Assembly (NCBI RefSeq): GCF_011753055.1
Contig: NZ_VWWJ01000003.1
Location: forward strand, 372,001 to 436,000
Length of the DNA: 64,000 nucleotides
Reading direction: 5' to 3'
Source: Burkholderia sp. Ax-1719
GTDB taxonomy: Bacteria > Pseudomonadota > Gammaproteobacteria > Burkholderiales > Burkholderiaceae
Position 1 is the stretch's first letter, and every line of letters begins with the position of its first letter. Both the position numbers and the translations under genes were made by a program. This document shows positions 9,749-18,681 of the stretch, in pieces. The notes under the pieces are model-generated. The model was not told where the DNA came from. It searched no databases and saw nothing but the letters and a program-made list of their open reading frames with translations.

Positions 9749-10102
9749 TCAATCGCGCTGCGCGGCCACCACGACGATTTCAACCAGGCATTCCGGATTC
9801 GCGAGCTTGGCTTCGACGGTCGCGCGCGGCGGCGTAGCGCCCTGTGCGACCCACTTGTCCCACTCGGCGTTCATGCCCGGGAAATCCTTCATGTCGGCGA
9901 TATAGATCTGCACGGACAGCAGCAGCGTCTTGTCGCTGTTGGCTTCGCCCAGCAGACGGTCGATGTGGCCAAGACATTCGCGCGTCTGGCCAAGGATGTC
10001 CTGCTTCGTGTCTTCGGCGATCTGACCGGCCAGATAAACGGTACCGTTGTGGATCGCGGTTTCCGAGAGGCGCGGGCCGACGTGGTGACGAATGACTGCC
10101 AT
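9749..10102 (-). CDS. RidA/YjgF-family enamine/imine deaminase
   Basis: Proteins of this trimeric family hydrolyse reactive enamine/imine intermediates released by PLP enzymes. The 117-residue product is full length, with GTVYLAGQIAEDT near the N-terminus and PPRATVEAKLANPECLVEI near the C-terminus; the arginine in PPRAT is the usual catalytic carboxylate-binding residue. It belongs to the more divergent RidA subgroups rather than the archetype, so the substrate is uncertain. It lies 135 bases downstream of relA and 108 bases from the end of a hydrolase gene with which it may form a transcript. Confidence 0.85.
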   Translation of the reverse strand: MAVIRHHVGPRLSETAIHNGTVYLAGQIAEDTKQDILGQTRECLGHIDRLLGEANSDKTLLLSVQIYIADMKDFPGMNAEWDKWVAQGATPPRATVEAKLANPECLVEIVVVAAQRD

Positions 10103-10210
10103 GAATTTTCCTGTTGATTTGAGAGCCAGAGGGCGTTGCAGCGCACTGCGGGGCGCTCCTTTCAGAGCGCCGACACGCCGGACAATCCAGCATTATGACG
10201 CGCCGAAAGC

Positions 10211-11104
10211 TTATCCGGCGAAGAAACGGCGCGCGATCTCGATCTGGTCGGCGGCGAGAAAGGCCGGCGCATGCCCCACGCCAGCGATTTCAACGCCCGT
10301 CAACTGCTGGGCGCTCGCCTCCATCTTCTTCACCGTTTCACGCGAAAGCAGATCGGAAAGTTCGCCGCGCACGGCCAGCACCGGCCCCTTGAACGCCGCG
10401 AGCGAGCGCCACAGGAACTGTTCGCCCTGCTCGTTCTGCTCGGGCGTCACGCCCTTGAAGCCTTCGGAGATACGCGGGTCGTAGCGGTAACGCCAGACGC
10501 CCTCCACTTCGTGCAACAGGGGCGTATTGATTTCGCGCCACTCCTCGGCCGTCAGCGGCCCAAAGGAAGCCGCCAGCAGCGCGGCGTTGTCGATGCCTTC
10601 CTGCAGCGAGCCAAAGCTGACGTCGCGGCCCACGTATTCGCCGATGCGCTCAAGCGAAGCCGGTTCGATATGCGGCCCAATATCGTTGAGCAGCATGCGG
10701 CCGATGGGCGCGTCGGGCAGACCGGCCAGCGCCATGCCGATCAGGCCGCCCATCGACGTGCCGAACCAGTCCACTTTCTCGACGCCGGTGCGAGCGATCA
10801 GGGTGACCATATCCGCGACGTACTGGGCGACGCCATAGCCACGCGGGTCGACGAGCCAGGACGAAAGCCCGCGCCCAACCACGTCCGGACACACCACGCG
10901 ATAGGTATCGGACAGCGCCAGTGCGAGGCGATCGAAGTCGCGGCTGGAGCGCGTCAGGCCATGCACACACATGAGGACACGCGGATTCGCGGGGTCGCCC
11001 CATTCTGTATACGCCACGCGGTGCAGGCCCGAAGGGCTGAGGCACTGGACAAAGTGCTGGCGCGGCTGGCGCGATTGAAGCGGCACAGCAGACGAAACGG
11101 TCAT
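10211..11104 (-). CDS. Alpha/beta-fold hydrolase
   Basis: A 297-residue single-domain hydrolase, probably cytoplasmic. HGL near residue 48 marks the oxyanion region; the nucleophile is S117 in FGTSMGG, with D251 (ELSDLL) and H278 (GVGHAP) as likely acid and base. The segment VVCPDVVGRGLSSWL is typical of esterase/haloalkane-dehalogenase-like hydrolases. The ATG at 11104 is preceded by GAGGATC; an ATG nine codons upstream (MNAFSEDHA) is an alternative. No substrate can be assigned. Confidence 0.85.
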   Translation of the reverse strand: MTVSSAVPLQSRQPRQHFVQCLSPSGLHRVAYTEWGDPANPRVLMCVHGLTRSSRDFDRLALALSDTYRVVCPDVVGRGLSSWLVDPRGYGVAQYVADMVTLIARTGVEKVDWFGTSMGGLIGMALAGLPDAPIGRMLLNDIGPHIEPASLERIGEYVGRDVSFGSLQEGIDNAALLAASFGPLTAEEWREINTPLLHEVEGVWRYRYDPRISEGFKGVTPEQNEQGEQFLWRSLAAFKGPVLAVRGELSDLLSRETVKKMEASAQQLTGVEIAGVGHAPAFLAADQIEIARRFFAG

Positions 11105-11316
11105 TGCGTGATCCTCGCTGAAGGCATTCATAGGCGTGGGGCCATTGTAGACGGCTTTGCGGGGCGGGAACGGCGCACGCGGCGGTCCCAAAGCGCTTCG
11201 GCGCGCGTGGGGCCTGCGCCAGGCAAGGCCGCGTAGACCGCACCATCGGCCATCCGGTCTATGCCGTCTGGCCGAGGTTTCAGGCACACGCAAACGCGCC
11301 AGAATGGTCACATCGA

Positions 11317-11348
11317 AAACAAAACGGGCGAAACCGAAGTTCCGCCCG
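11317..11348 (-). terminator. Terminator downstream of scoAB
   Basis: On the minus strand CGGGCGGAAC and GTTTCGCCCG (with one G-T pair) close a stable TTCG tetraloop, followed by TTTTGTTTT. It ends the CoA-transferase operon about 50 bases after scoB and separates it from the hydrolase gene. The rest of 11105-11398 contains nothing else I can name. Confidence 0.8.
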
Positions 11349-11398
11349 CCTCTGTCATGCAACCTGCTGCGACTATTCAAGCAATCGCATCACCGCGT

Positions 11399-12040
11399 TC
11401 AGCTCACCGCGCTCACATCGAGCGGTGCGCCCGTTTTCGTCTTGATTTCGTCAGCCGTGACGCCCGACGCGAGTTCGGTCACCTTCAGGCCCGCGTCGCT
11501 CACTTCGATCACACCCAGATCGGTAATGATCAGATCGACCACGCCCACGCCCGTGAGCGGCAGCGTGCAGGCTTCGAGAATCTTGTGCTGGTCGCCCTTG
11601 GCCACATGTTCCATGAGCACGACCACGCGGCCGACGCCCGCAACCAGATCCATCGCGCCGCCCATGCCCTTGATCATCTTGCCGGGGATCATCCAGTTGG
11701 CCAGGTCGCCCTTCTCGCTCACCTGCATCGCGCCCAGGATGGCCAGGTTGATGTGGCCGCCGCGGATCATCGCGAACGAGTCCGCCGACGAGAAAATCGA
11801 CGAGCCCGGCAGTGTGGTCACGGTCTGCTTGCCCGCGTTGATCATGTCGGCGTCCACCTGATCTTCGGTCGGGAACGGGCCGATACCCAGCAGGCCGTTT
11901 TCCGATTGCAGCCACACTTCCACGCCTTCCGGCACATGGTTGGCCACGAGCGTCGGCAGGCCGATACCCAGGTTCACGTAGAAGCCGTCCTGCAGTTCTT
12001 TAGCCGCGCGTGCGGCCATTTCATCACGATTCCATGCCAT
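11399..12040 (-). CDS. scoB: Succinyl-CoA:3-ketoacid CoA-transferase subunit B
   Basis: Beta subunit of the two-subunit CoA-transferase that activates acetoacetate or a related 3-oxoacid with succinyl-CoA. The 213-residue protein carries the SENGLLG motif with the active-site glutamate at E47, which forms the glutamyl-CoA thioester, and the family segments [13 protein letters not shown] and [20 protein letters not shown]. It follows scoA by 15 bases with its own Shine-Dalgarno. The beta-ketoadipate isozyme (PcaJ) is similar, but no aromatic pathway genes adjoin, so ketone-body or butyrate/polyhydroxybutyrate metabolism is more likely. Confidence 0.9.
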   Translation of the reverse strand: MAWNRDEMAARAAKELQDGFYVNLGIGLPTLVANHVPEGVEVWLQSENGLLGIGPFPTEDQVDADMINAGKQTVTTLPGSSIFSSADSFAMIRGGHINLAILGAMQVSEKGDLANWMIPGKMIKGMGGAMDLVAGVGRVVVLMEHVAKGDQHKILEACTLPLTGVGVVDLIITDLGVIEVSDAGLKVTELASGVTADEIKTKTGAPLDVSAVS

Positions 12041-12055
12041 GATCGGTCTCCCTTC

Positions 12056-12751
12056 TTAGGCGCGCACGGTGCGTTGTTCGATGCGTTTTTCAGGTTGCGC
12101 ATTGAGGATAATGCGCTGCACGAAGATGCCCGGCGTGTGGATCGCGTCCGGGTCGAGCGCGCCGTTTTCGACGATCTCCTCGACTTCCACCACCGTGATC
12201 TTGCCCGCCATCGCGCACATCGGATTGAAGTTGCGCGCCGTGCGGCGATAGACCAGGTTGCCCGACTTGTCGGCCTTCCAGGCCTTCACGAGCGCCACGT
12301 CGGCCGTGAGCGAATGCTCCAGCACGTAATGCTTGTCGCCGAACTGGCGAGTTTCCTTGCCTTCGGCGATCAGCGTGCCAAAACCCGTGTTCGTGAAGAA
12401 CGCCGGGATCCCCGCGCCGCCCGCGCGCAGCTTTTCGGCCAGCGTGCCTTGCGGCGTGAATTCGAGCTCAAGCTCGCCCGAGAGGTACTGGCGCTCGAAT
12501 TCCTTGTTTTCGCCCACGTAGGACGAGATCATCTTCTTGATCTGGCGCGTTTCCAGCAGCAGACCAAGGCCGAAGCCGTCCACGCCCGCATTGTTGCTGA
12601 TACAGGTAATGCCTTTCACGCCCGAATCGCGCAGCGCGCCGATCAGCGCCTCCGGAATGCCGCACAGCCCGAAACCGCCGACCGCGAAGGTCTGGCCGTC
12701 CTTGACGATGCCCTCGAGCGCGGCAGCCGCGCTTCCATAGACTTTGTTCAT
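12056..12751 (-). CDS. scoA: Succinyl-CoA:3-ketoacid CoA-transferase subunit A
   Basis: Alpha subunit partner of ScoB, 231 residues, full length. The glycine-rich CoA-binding motif appears as [11 protein letters not shown] (about 23-33), with [14 protein letters not shown] and the conserved [10 protein letters not shown] and [15 protein letters not shown] segments. It is the promoter-proximal gene of scoAB, ending in the hairpin at 11317-11348. A LuxR-type regulator is transcribed divergently 239 bases upstream, but I see no evidence that it controls this operon. Confidence 0.92.
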   Translation of the reverse strand: MNKVYGSAAAALEGIVKDGQTFAVGGFGLCGIPEALIGALRDSGVKGITCISNNAGVDGFGLGLLLETRQIKKMISSYVGENKEFERQYLSGELELEFTPQGTLAEKLRAGGAGIPAFFTNTGFGTLIAEGKETRQFGDKHYVLEHSLTADVALVKAWKADKSGNLVYRRTARNFNPMCAMAGKITVVEVEEIVENGALDPDAIHTPGIFVQRIILNAQPEKRIEQRTVRA

Positions 12752-12990
12752 CAGTGTGTCCCTTCCTCGAATGGAAATACGTCGATGCGTCGTTCGATCA
12801 ATCTATTTGTTCAGCATGGCACGCGGGCACAACACACGCCCGGATGCCCCATTCTAGTCATGCCCCGGCGGCGCTGCCGTGAACCCGGCGCGCCGCCCGC
12901 GCGGCCCTCTGATGGTTCGCAAGCGTACGCTGGGCGGGTGATGCGGCACAATACGCAAAACTACATAAAGCCATACCCGTATTAACCGCC

Positions 12991-13566
12991 ATGCCTGAAC
13001 CCGCCACAACTGCAGCCCCCGCTCCCGCGCTCGATTACAAGACCGCCTTCCACCTTGCGCCTATCGGCCTTGTGATTGCGCGCGAGCGCATCATCGAGGA
13101 CTGCAACGAGGCGGTCTGCGCGATCTTTCGCTGCCCGCGCGAAGCGCTGCTCGGCCAGTCGTTTCAGGTGTTGTATCCGTCTGCGGATGAATTCGAGCGC
13201 ATCGGCGAGCGCATTCCGCCCATCATGACGGCGCAAGGCAGTTACGCCGACGACCGCATCATGAAACGCGCAAATGGTGAACTGTTCTGGTGTCACGTCA
13301 CGGGCCGCTCGCTCGATCGCGAGGCGCCGCACGCGGCAGGGGTGTGGACTTTCGAGGATCTGAGCGCGACGCGGCGCGTGGCTGTCGAACTCACACCGCG
13401 CGAACGCGAAATCGCGGCGCAACTGGTGACGGGCAAGACGAGCAAGCAGATCGGGCGGATTCTGGACATCAGCTCGCGCACGGTGGACGTCTACCGTGCG
13501 CGGTTGATGCGCAAGTACGACACCGGCAACGCCACGGAGCTGCTGCAGCGTTTGCTCGGCCAGTAA
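12991..13566 (+). CDS. PAS-LuxR transcriptional regulator
   Basis: A 191-residue cytoplasmic regulator. Residues about 16-125 form a PAS sensor domain (IIEDCNEAVCAIFRCPREALLG, split here as NEAVCAIF then PREALLG) and 131-191 a LuxR/GerE helix-turn-helix (LTPREREIAAQLVTGKTSKQ). There is no receiver domain or acyl-homoserine lactone domain, so the signal probably acts on the PAS fold directly. Similar short PAS-LuxR proteins occur as orphan regulators in Burkholderiales. Neighbours are divergent scoA and convergent thioesterase; the target genes are unknown. Confidence 0.88.
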   Translation: MPEPATTAAPAPALDYKTAFHLAPIGLVIARERIIEDCNEAVCAIFRCPREALLGQSFQVLYPSADEFERIGERIPPIMTAQGSYADDRIMKRANGELFWCHVTGRSLDREAPHAAGVWTFEDLSATRRVAVELTPREREIAAQLVTGKTSKQIGRILDISSRTVDVYRARLMRKYDTGNATELLQRLLGQ

Positions 13567-13632
13567 GGGCGCGTGACGCGCGAGGAAGGCGTGCGGCTGG
13601 GATAAGCCGCACGAAGAGACATTCAGGCGGAA

Positions 13633-14073
13633 TCAGCGCGCCTTGACGAGCGGCGCGCTTTCGATGGTCGTGCGCAGGTGATCGGGAATCGGCACAGATT
13701 TGCCTGCCTCGTAATCGATCCAGACGCAGCGCGCATTGCCGCGGGCGTAGACGGTATCGGGTTCGTCCACGCGGCGCAACTCGAAGCCGGTGTCGAAACT
13801 GCTGCGGCCGGGTTGCCCCACCGTCATCGTGCAAACGATGTCGCCCGGATAGTGCAGTTGCTTGAGAAACTCCATAGAGGCATTGACGATCACGGGGCCC
13901 TGCCCGTTACCGCTCTCGCGGCTTTCACCCGCCACGCCAAGCTGCTCGAACCAGGAGATCCGCACCTGCTCCATGTAGCGGAAGTAGACCGTGTTGTTCA
14001 CGTGGCCGAACGCATCCATGTCGCCCCAACGGATCGGCATGGTCATTTCAAAAACGGGGTGGTAATCACTCAT
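13633..14073 (-). CDS. Acyl-CoA thioesterase, 4HBT hotdog family
   Basis: A 146-residue hotdog-fold protein with the 4-hydroxybenzoyl-CoA thioesterase signature WGDMDAFGHVNNTVYFRYME; the aspartate in MDAFGHVNN is the expected catalytic residue. It probably hydrolyses an acyl-CoA in the cytoplasm. It is 63 bases downstream of a short-chain dehydrogenase gene on the same strand, likely in one transcript, which suggests a role in fatty-acid or ketone metabolism together with the ETF-ubiquinone oxidoreductase encoded divergently. Confidence 0.88.
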   Translation of the reverse strand: MSDYHPVFEMTMPIRWGDMDAFGHVNNTVYFRYMEQVRISWFEQLGVAGESRESGNGQGPVIVNASMEFLKQLHYPGDIVCTMTVGQPGRSSFDTGFELRRVDEPDTVYARGNARCVWIDYEAGKSVPIPDHLRTTIESAPLVKAR

Positions 14074-14136
14074 TGCACTTCAACTTCGGGTTGCGTTTGG
14101 AAAAACCGTTGGAAAACCGGTTGAAAAATCGCCGGA

Positions 14137-14916
14137 TCAGGTCAGGCCGAAGCCGTCGTCGGCGGTGATGATCGAGCCGTTCATGAATGCCGATTCGTCT
14201 GCCGCCAGCAACAGCAGCAGACCGTCGAGATCGGCAGGCGTGCCCACGCGGTGGCGCGGCAGCATCGAAATCAGCTTCTGGCCTTGCTCGGTGGCCCAGT
14301 GGTGATGGTTGATTTCGGTGTCGATATAACCGGGACAGATCGCATTGACGTTGATGCCGTGGCGGCCCCATTCGAGCGCCATCGCCTTGGTCATATGCAC
14401 CACCGCCGCCTTGCTGATCGAATACAGGCCAATCTGCGGCAGCACGCTCAGCCCCGCCACCGAGGCGATGTTGATGATGCGATACGCCGGTTTCGAGCCG
14501 CCACCGTTGCCCCGCATGATCATGCGCCTGGCCACTTCCTGCGCAACGAAAAACGCGCCACGCGTGTTGGTATCGAAAACGTATTCGAAGTCGGCGGGCG
14601 TGACATCGGCGAGCTTCTGGGTGGTGGAAACGCCCGAATTGTTGACGAGAATGTCGATGGTGCCGGCCTCGGTTTCCGCGTGCGCGACCGCAGAACGGAT
14701 GCTCTGGTAGTCCGTCACGTCGAGCGAAACCACATGCGCAGCGCCACCATCGGCCTCGATCTCGGCACGCAGTTCCTTGAGCCGCTCTACCCGCCGGCTC
14801 GCCAGCACGACCTTCGCGCCCGCCTGCGAGAGCACCTGGGCGAAGCGCTTGCCGAGACCGCTTGAGGCCCCGGTGATCATCGCTACCTTCCCTTCGAGAT
14901 TGATCGAACGGCCCAT
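14137..14916 (-). CDS. Short-chain dehydrogenase/reductase (SDR)
   Basis: A 259-residue NAD(P)-dependent oxidoreductase of the classical SDR type: cofactor motif TGASSGLG (15-22), NNSG (92-95), catalytic S152, Y165 and K169 (YSISK), and a C-terminal GSIITADDGFGL. It resembles 3-hydroxyacyl-CoA or 3-oxoacyl dehydrogenases, but the substrate is not certain. The ATG at 14916 follows GAAGAGGAAGCG; a longer frame upstream lacks SDR similarity. It is divergent from ETF-QO with an operator-like palindrome between them, and leads into the thioesterase gene. Confidence 0.88.
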   Translation of the reverse strand: MGRSINLEGKVAMITGASSGLGKRFAQVLSQAGAKVVLASRRVERLKELRAEIEADGGAAHVVSLDVTDYQSIRSAVAHAETEAGTIDILVNNSGVSTTQKLADVTPADFEYVFDTNTRGAFFVAQEVARRMIMRGNGGGSKPAYRIINIASVAGLSVLPQIGLYSISKAAVVHMTKAMALEWGRHGINVNAICPGYIDTEINHHHWATEQGQKLISMLPRHRVGTPADLDGLLLLLAADESAFMNGSIITADDGFGLT

Positions 14917-14991
14917 TTTCGCTTCCTCTTCAAGGGATGACGGGACGCCGGAATGCGCCACCGGCGGCGTGCCGGGCATTCTGGCATAAAA

Positions 14992-15007
14992 TAGAACGAT
15001 CGTGCTA
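14992..15007. promoter_or_regulatory. Operator-like palindrome between SDR and ETF-QO genes
   Basis: TAGAACGATCGTGCTA is symmetric at 14 of 16 positions around a perfect ACGATCGT core. It lies 76 bases before the SDR start and 87 bases before the ETF-QO start, where a repressor could control both directions. Palindromes of this size and symmetry are typical of TetR-family operators; no regulator gene is adjacent. Identity of the binding protein is inference. Confidence 0.5.
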
Positions 15008-15093
15008 ATGCGGGTTTGTCGGGTTGCGGCAAGGTGAGCGTTACCCGACAATACGAACCCGAAAAAAGCATTCTAATGGCAAGAGGAGCTTTA

Positions 15094-16767
15094 ATGACCC
15101 CCACAAGTCTCTTGGAGCAATACGGCCCACGCGAGTCGATGGAATACGACGTCGTGGTTGTCGGTGGCGGCCCGGCCGGGCTGTCGGCGGCGATCCGCCT
15201 GAAACAGCTGGCTGCCGAAAAAGGCGCCGACATTGGCGTGTGCGTGCTGGAAAAAGGCTCTGAAATCGGGGCACATATCCTCTCGGGCGCCGTCATGGAC
15301 CCGCGCGCGCTCGACGAACTCTTTCCCGACTGGAAAGAGCAAGGCGCGCCGCTGAACGTCCCCGTGACGGAAGACAAGTTCCTGTTTCTGTCGGAAACGG
15401 GCGCTAAGTCCGTGCCCAACTGGGCGCTGCCGGACAACTTCAAGAACCACGGCAACTACGTCATCAGTCTCGCCAACGTCACGCGCTGGCTCGGTCAACA
15501 GGCCGAGGCGCTGGGCGTCGAGATTTTCCCAGGCTTTCCGGCAGCGGAAGTGCTCTATAACGACGATGGCTCGGTCAAGGGCGTCGCGACGGGCAATATG
15601 GGCGTCGGCAAGGATGGCGAGCCGACCGAGAATTTCCAGCTCGGCATGGAGTTGCATGCCAAATACACGCTGTTCTGCGAAGGCGCGCGTGGTCATCTCG
15701 GCCGTCAGCTGAACGAAAAATTCAAGCTGGGCAAGGACGCCGATCCGCAGGTCTACGGCATCGGCATCAAGGAACTGTGGGAAATCGATCCCGCGAAGCA
15801 CAAGCCGGGTCTGGTGATCCACACGGCTGGCTGGCCGCTGGAGAGCGATACCTACGGCGGTTCGTTCCTGTACCACACCGACAACAACCAGGTGATGGTG
15901 GGTTTTGTCGTCGGTCTCGCGTACACGAACCCGTATCTGTCGCCGTTCGAGGAATTCCAGCGTTACAAGACGCATCCGGAAATCCGCAAATACCTGGAAG
16001 GCGGCAAGCGTGTGTCCTATGGCGCGCGCGCGATCACGGCAGGCGGTTTGATGTCGCTGCCGAAACTGGCGTTCCCGGGCGGCGCGCTCGTCGGCGACGA
16101 TGCGGGCTTCCTGAACGCCTCGCGTATCAAGGGCAGTCACGCGGCGATCAAGACCGGCATGCTCGCGGCGGAAGCGGCATTCGACGCCGTGCAGGCGGGT
16201 CGTCAGAGCGACGAACTCGCGGCCTATCCGGAAGGCTTCAAGAAGTCGTGGCTGCACGAAGAACTGTACAAGGCGCGCAACTTCAAGCAGTGGATGAGCA
16301 AGGGCCTGTATCTGGGCACGCTGATGGTAGGCATCGAGCAGAAACTGCTGGGCGGCAACGTACCCTGGACGCTGCACCACCAGCATCGCGACAACGAAAT
16401 GCTCAAGCCCGCGTCGCAGTGCAAGCCGATCGAGTATCCGAAGCCCGACGGCAAGCTCACGTTCGACCGGCTCTCTTCCGTGTTCATCTCGAACACGAAT
16501 CACGAAGAGAACCAGCCCGCGCATTTGACGCTGAAGGATTCGAAGGTGCCTGTTGACGTGAATCTGCGCACCTATGCCGGTCCGGAAGCGCGCTTCTGCC
16601 CGGCAGCCGTGTACGAGTTCGTGAAGAACGATGACGGTAGCGACCGCCTGCAGATCAACGCGCAGAACTGCGTCCACTGCAAGACCTGCGACATCAAGGA
16701 CCCGACGCAGAACATCGTCTGGGTGACGCCCGAAGGCGGCGGCGGACCGAACTATCCGAACATGTAA
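15094..16767 (+). CDS. Electron transfer flavoprotein-ubiquinone oxidoreductase
   Basis: Inner-membrane-associated iron-sulfur flavoprotein that passes electrons from ETF (fed by acyl-CoA dehydrogenases and others) to ubiquinone. The 557-residue product has the FAD motif VVVVGGGPAGLSAAIRL near residue 20, the conserved LEKGSEIGAHILSGAVMDP block, and a C-terminal 4Fe-4S site with C526, C529 and C532 (CVHCKTC) plus an upstream cysteine in ARFCPAAVYEF. I chose the ATG with GAGGAGC before it; an earlier in-frame start would add 26 residues without support. A terminator follows at once, so it appears monocistronic. Confidence 0.96.
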   Translation: MTPTSLLEQYGPRESMEYDVVVVGGGPAGLSAAIRLKQLAAEKGADIGVCVLEKGSEIGAHILSGAVMDPRALDELFPDWKEQGAPLNVPVTEDKFLFLSETGAKSVPNWALPDNFKNHGNYVISLANVTRWLGQQAEALGVEIFPGFPAAEVLYNDDGSVKGVATGNMGVGKDGEPTENFQLGMELHAKYTLFCEGARGHLGRQLNEKFKLGKDADPQVYGIGIKELWEIDPAKHKPGLVIHTAGWPLESDTYGGSFLYHTDNNQVMVGFVVGLAYTNPYLSPFEEFQRYKTHPEIRKYLEGGKRVSYGARAITAGGLMSLPKLAFPGGALVGDDAGFLNASRIKGSHAAIKTGMLAAEAAFDAVQAGRQSDELAAYPEGFKKSWLHEELYKARNFKQWMSKGLYLGTLMVGIEQKLLGGNVPWTLHHQHRDNEMLKPASQCKPIEYPKPDGKLTFDRLSSVFISNTNHEENQPAHLTLKDSKVPVDVNLRTYAGPEARFCPAAVYEFVKNDDGSDRLQINAQNCVHCKTCDIKDPTQNIVWVTPEGGGGPNYPNM

Positions 16768-16787
16768 GGACGAAAGTCAGTCATTCG

Positions 16788-16813
16788 AAGGGCCGCGCGA
16801 GCGGCCCTTTTTT
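16788..16813 (+). terminator. Terminator of ETF-QO gene
   Basis: AAGGGCCGC and GCGGCCCTT close a GCGA loop and are followed by a T run. It lies 20 bases after the stop codon, between two convergent genes, and the A/T symmetry lets it work in both directions. Confidence 0.85.
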
Positions 16814-16828
16814 CGTCCTCATTCGTCT

Positions 16829-18535
16829 CTACGCGGTCAGTTCCGCCAGCGCCCGCTCCACCCGCCGCAGCACGTCATCCCACGCGTCGGGTTGAGTCTG
16901 GCGAAACACCCGCGCGCTCGGGTACCACGGTGAATCTTCGCGGTCCTTGAACCATCGCCAGCACGCCGCGTAACGCGACAGCACCCACACCGGTTTGCCA
17001 AGCGCGCCCGCCAGATGCGCCATCGACGTATCGACGGTAATCACCAGATCGAGATTCGCGACGATGGCCGCCGTATCCGCGAAGTCGCGGACCTCGTCCA
17101 TCGGATCGAGTGGCTGTATCGCAGCGGGCAGATGCGCGATCTGCGGGCGCGTCGAGTCGCCCAGTTGCAGACTCACGAACGTGACATCGGGCATGCTCAA
17201 GAGCGGAACGAACGCTTGAGCATCCAGCGAGCGCCGCTGATCGATGGCGTTCGAACTCGCCTGATCCGCGCGAGGATTGCCCGCCCACACGAGACCGACT
17301 TTCAACGCCGCGTCGGGCAAGCGTGTTCGCCACCTTTCGAGTTCGCTCGCCTGCGCATGAAGGTACGGCACCGACGCCGGAATCGTCGCGACCGTCGTGC
17401 CGAAGCGGTACGGGAGACTCATCATCAGGCACCAGAAGTCGTGGCGCTCGATCCGGCCTTGCCCGTTCAGCGGAATCACCTGATCCGCGCCCGCCAGCGT
17501 TTCAAACAGGCGTTGCTGTGTCGGCGCGCATGCCACGCTCACGTGGGCCGCGCCCAGCGCTTTGAGCATCGGCACATAGCGGCAAAACTGCAGGCTGTCG
17601 CCCAAACCCTGCTCGGGCCAGACGAGGATGGACTTGCCGACGAGCGATTCGCCCTGCCATTGCGGATACGGCACCGGCGGCTGGAGCACGCCTTCCGTGC
17701 CAATCGACGGATCATGGCGCGCCTCATAGAAAGGCCAGGCGTTTTCGTAGTCCCCAAGGCACAGCAGCGGCAACGCCAGATTCGCCCGCGCGGCCGCGTA
17801 GTCCGGGCGCAGCGCAAGCGCACGGCGATAGGCGTCGATTGAAGCCTCGACGCGTCCGAGTTGCCAGAGCGCGTTGCCGAGATTGTTATGCGCCTCAGCA
17901 ATATTGCCGTTGAGCGCCACTGCACGACGGCACGCGGTCTCGGACTCCGGCAGGCGGTTCATGTCCTTGAGCAGCAAGCCGAGATTGTTCCAGGCCTGGA
18001 AGTTATCCGCATCGCGCGCGAGCGCCGCGCGATACGCGGCTTCGGACTGAGCGAGCCGTCCCAGACGCCACATCAGCAGACCTTGATGGAGCAGCGCGTT
18101 GATATGGTTGGGATCAAGGTCGAGTGCGCGTGCCAGCATGGCCTCGGCTTCGTCCATGCGCGACTCATGCATCAGAACGACGCCAAGATTCGACAGCGCG
18201 GGAACATCATCCGCGCGCAGCGCGAGCACGCGCCGGTAGGCCTGTTCCGAAGCCGCGATCCGGCCACGCCGAAACAGCCATGCGCCTAGAGCGTAGTGAG
18301 CATCGGCGAGCGCGCCGCCGGTGAGCGGCGCATCGGCCACGCCAGATTGGCCCTTCGCTGCCAGCGCGCGCGCAGCCAGCTCCAGCGCGGCGGCATCAGC
18401 CGGAAGAGCGTCCAATAGCCGATCGAGCGCCTCAAGCGCAGCGTCGTATTCGCGCGCGGCGTACCGCGATTGCGCGGTCAGCCAGAGATCAGCGGATGAA
18501 GAGGAGTGGAAGGTGCAAGGATGCGGAGCGTTCAT
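16829..18535 (-). CDS. TPR protein with C-terminal glycosyltransferase-like domain
   Basis: 568 residues. Residues about 20-280 are tandem tetratricopeptide repeats (for example ALDLDPNHINALLHQGLLMW and NNLGLLLKDMNRLPESETA). The C-terminal half (about 300-560) contains LVWPEQGLGDSLQFCRYVP, KVGLVWAGNP and VITVDTSMAHLAGALGKPVW, which resemble the fold and donor-binding segments of heptosyltransferase (GT9) or O-GlcNAc transferase-like proteins. It might glycosylate a protein or a surface polysaccharide; no signal peptide is seen. The start at 18535 (MNAPHP) is one of two possible ATGs. The acceptor is unknown. Confidence 0.8.
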   Translation of the reverse strand: MNAPHPCTFHSSSSADLWLTAQSRYAAREYDAALEALDRLLDALPADAAALELAARALAAKGQSGVADAPLTGGALADAHYALGAWLFRRGRIAASEQAYRRVLALRADDVPALSNLGVVLMHESRMDEAEAMLARALDLDPNHINALLHQGLLMWRLGRLAQSEAAYRAALARDADNFQAWNNLGLLLKDMNRLPESETACRRAVALNGNIAEAHNNLGNALWQLGRVEASIDAYRRALALRPDYAAARANLALPLLCLGDYENAWPFYEARHDPSIGTEGVLQPPVPYPQWQGESLVGKSILVWPEQGLGDSLQFCRYVPMLKALGAAHVSVACAPTQQRLFETLAGADQVIPLNGQGRIERHDFWCLMMSLPYRFGTTVATIPASVPYLHAQASELERWRTRLPDAALKVGLVWAGNPRADQASSNAIDQRRSLDAQAFVPLLSMPDVTFVSLQLGDSTRPQIAHLPAAIQPLDPMDEVRDFADTAAIVANLDLVITVDTSMAHLAGALGKPVWVLSRYAACWRWFKDREDSPWYPSARVFRQTQPDAWDDVLRRVERALAELTA

Positions 18536-18681
18536 CGAAACTACCCGGAGACAGCGCGACATGCGCCTATCCGGGCAATTTATGCAACTCCGATGCGCCA
18601 GAACATTGGCTAAATCCTAAAAAGGCGCGGACAGGACCAAAATGCGACGCCCTGCCGCACACCTTCCGATACGGCGGGCAA

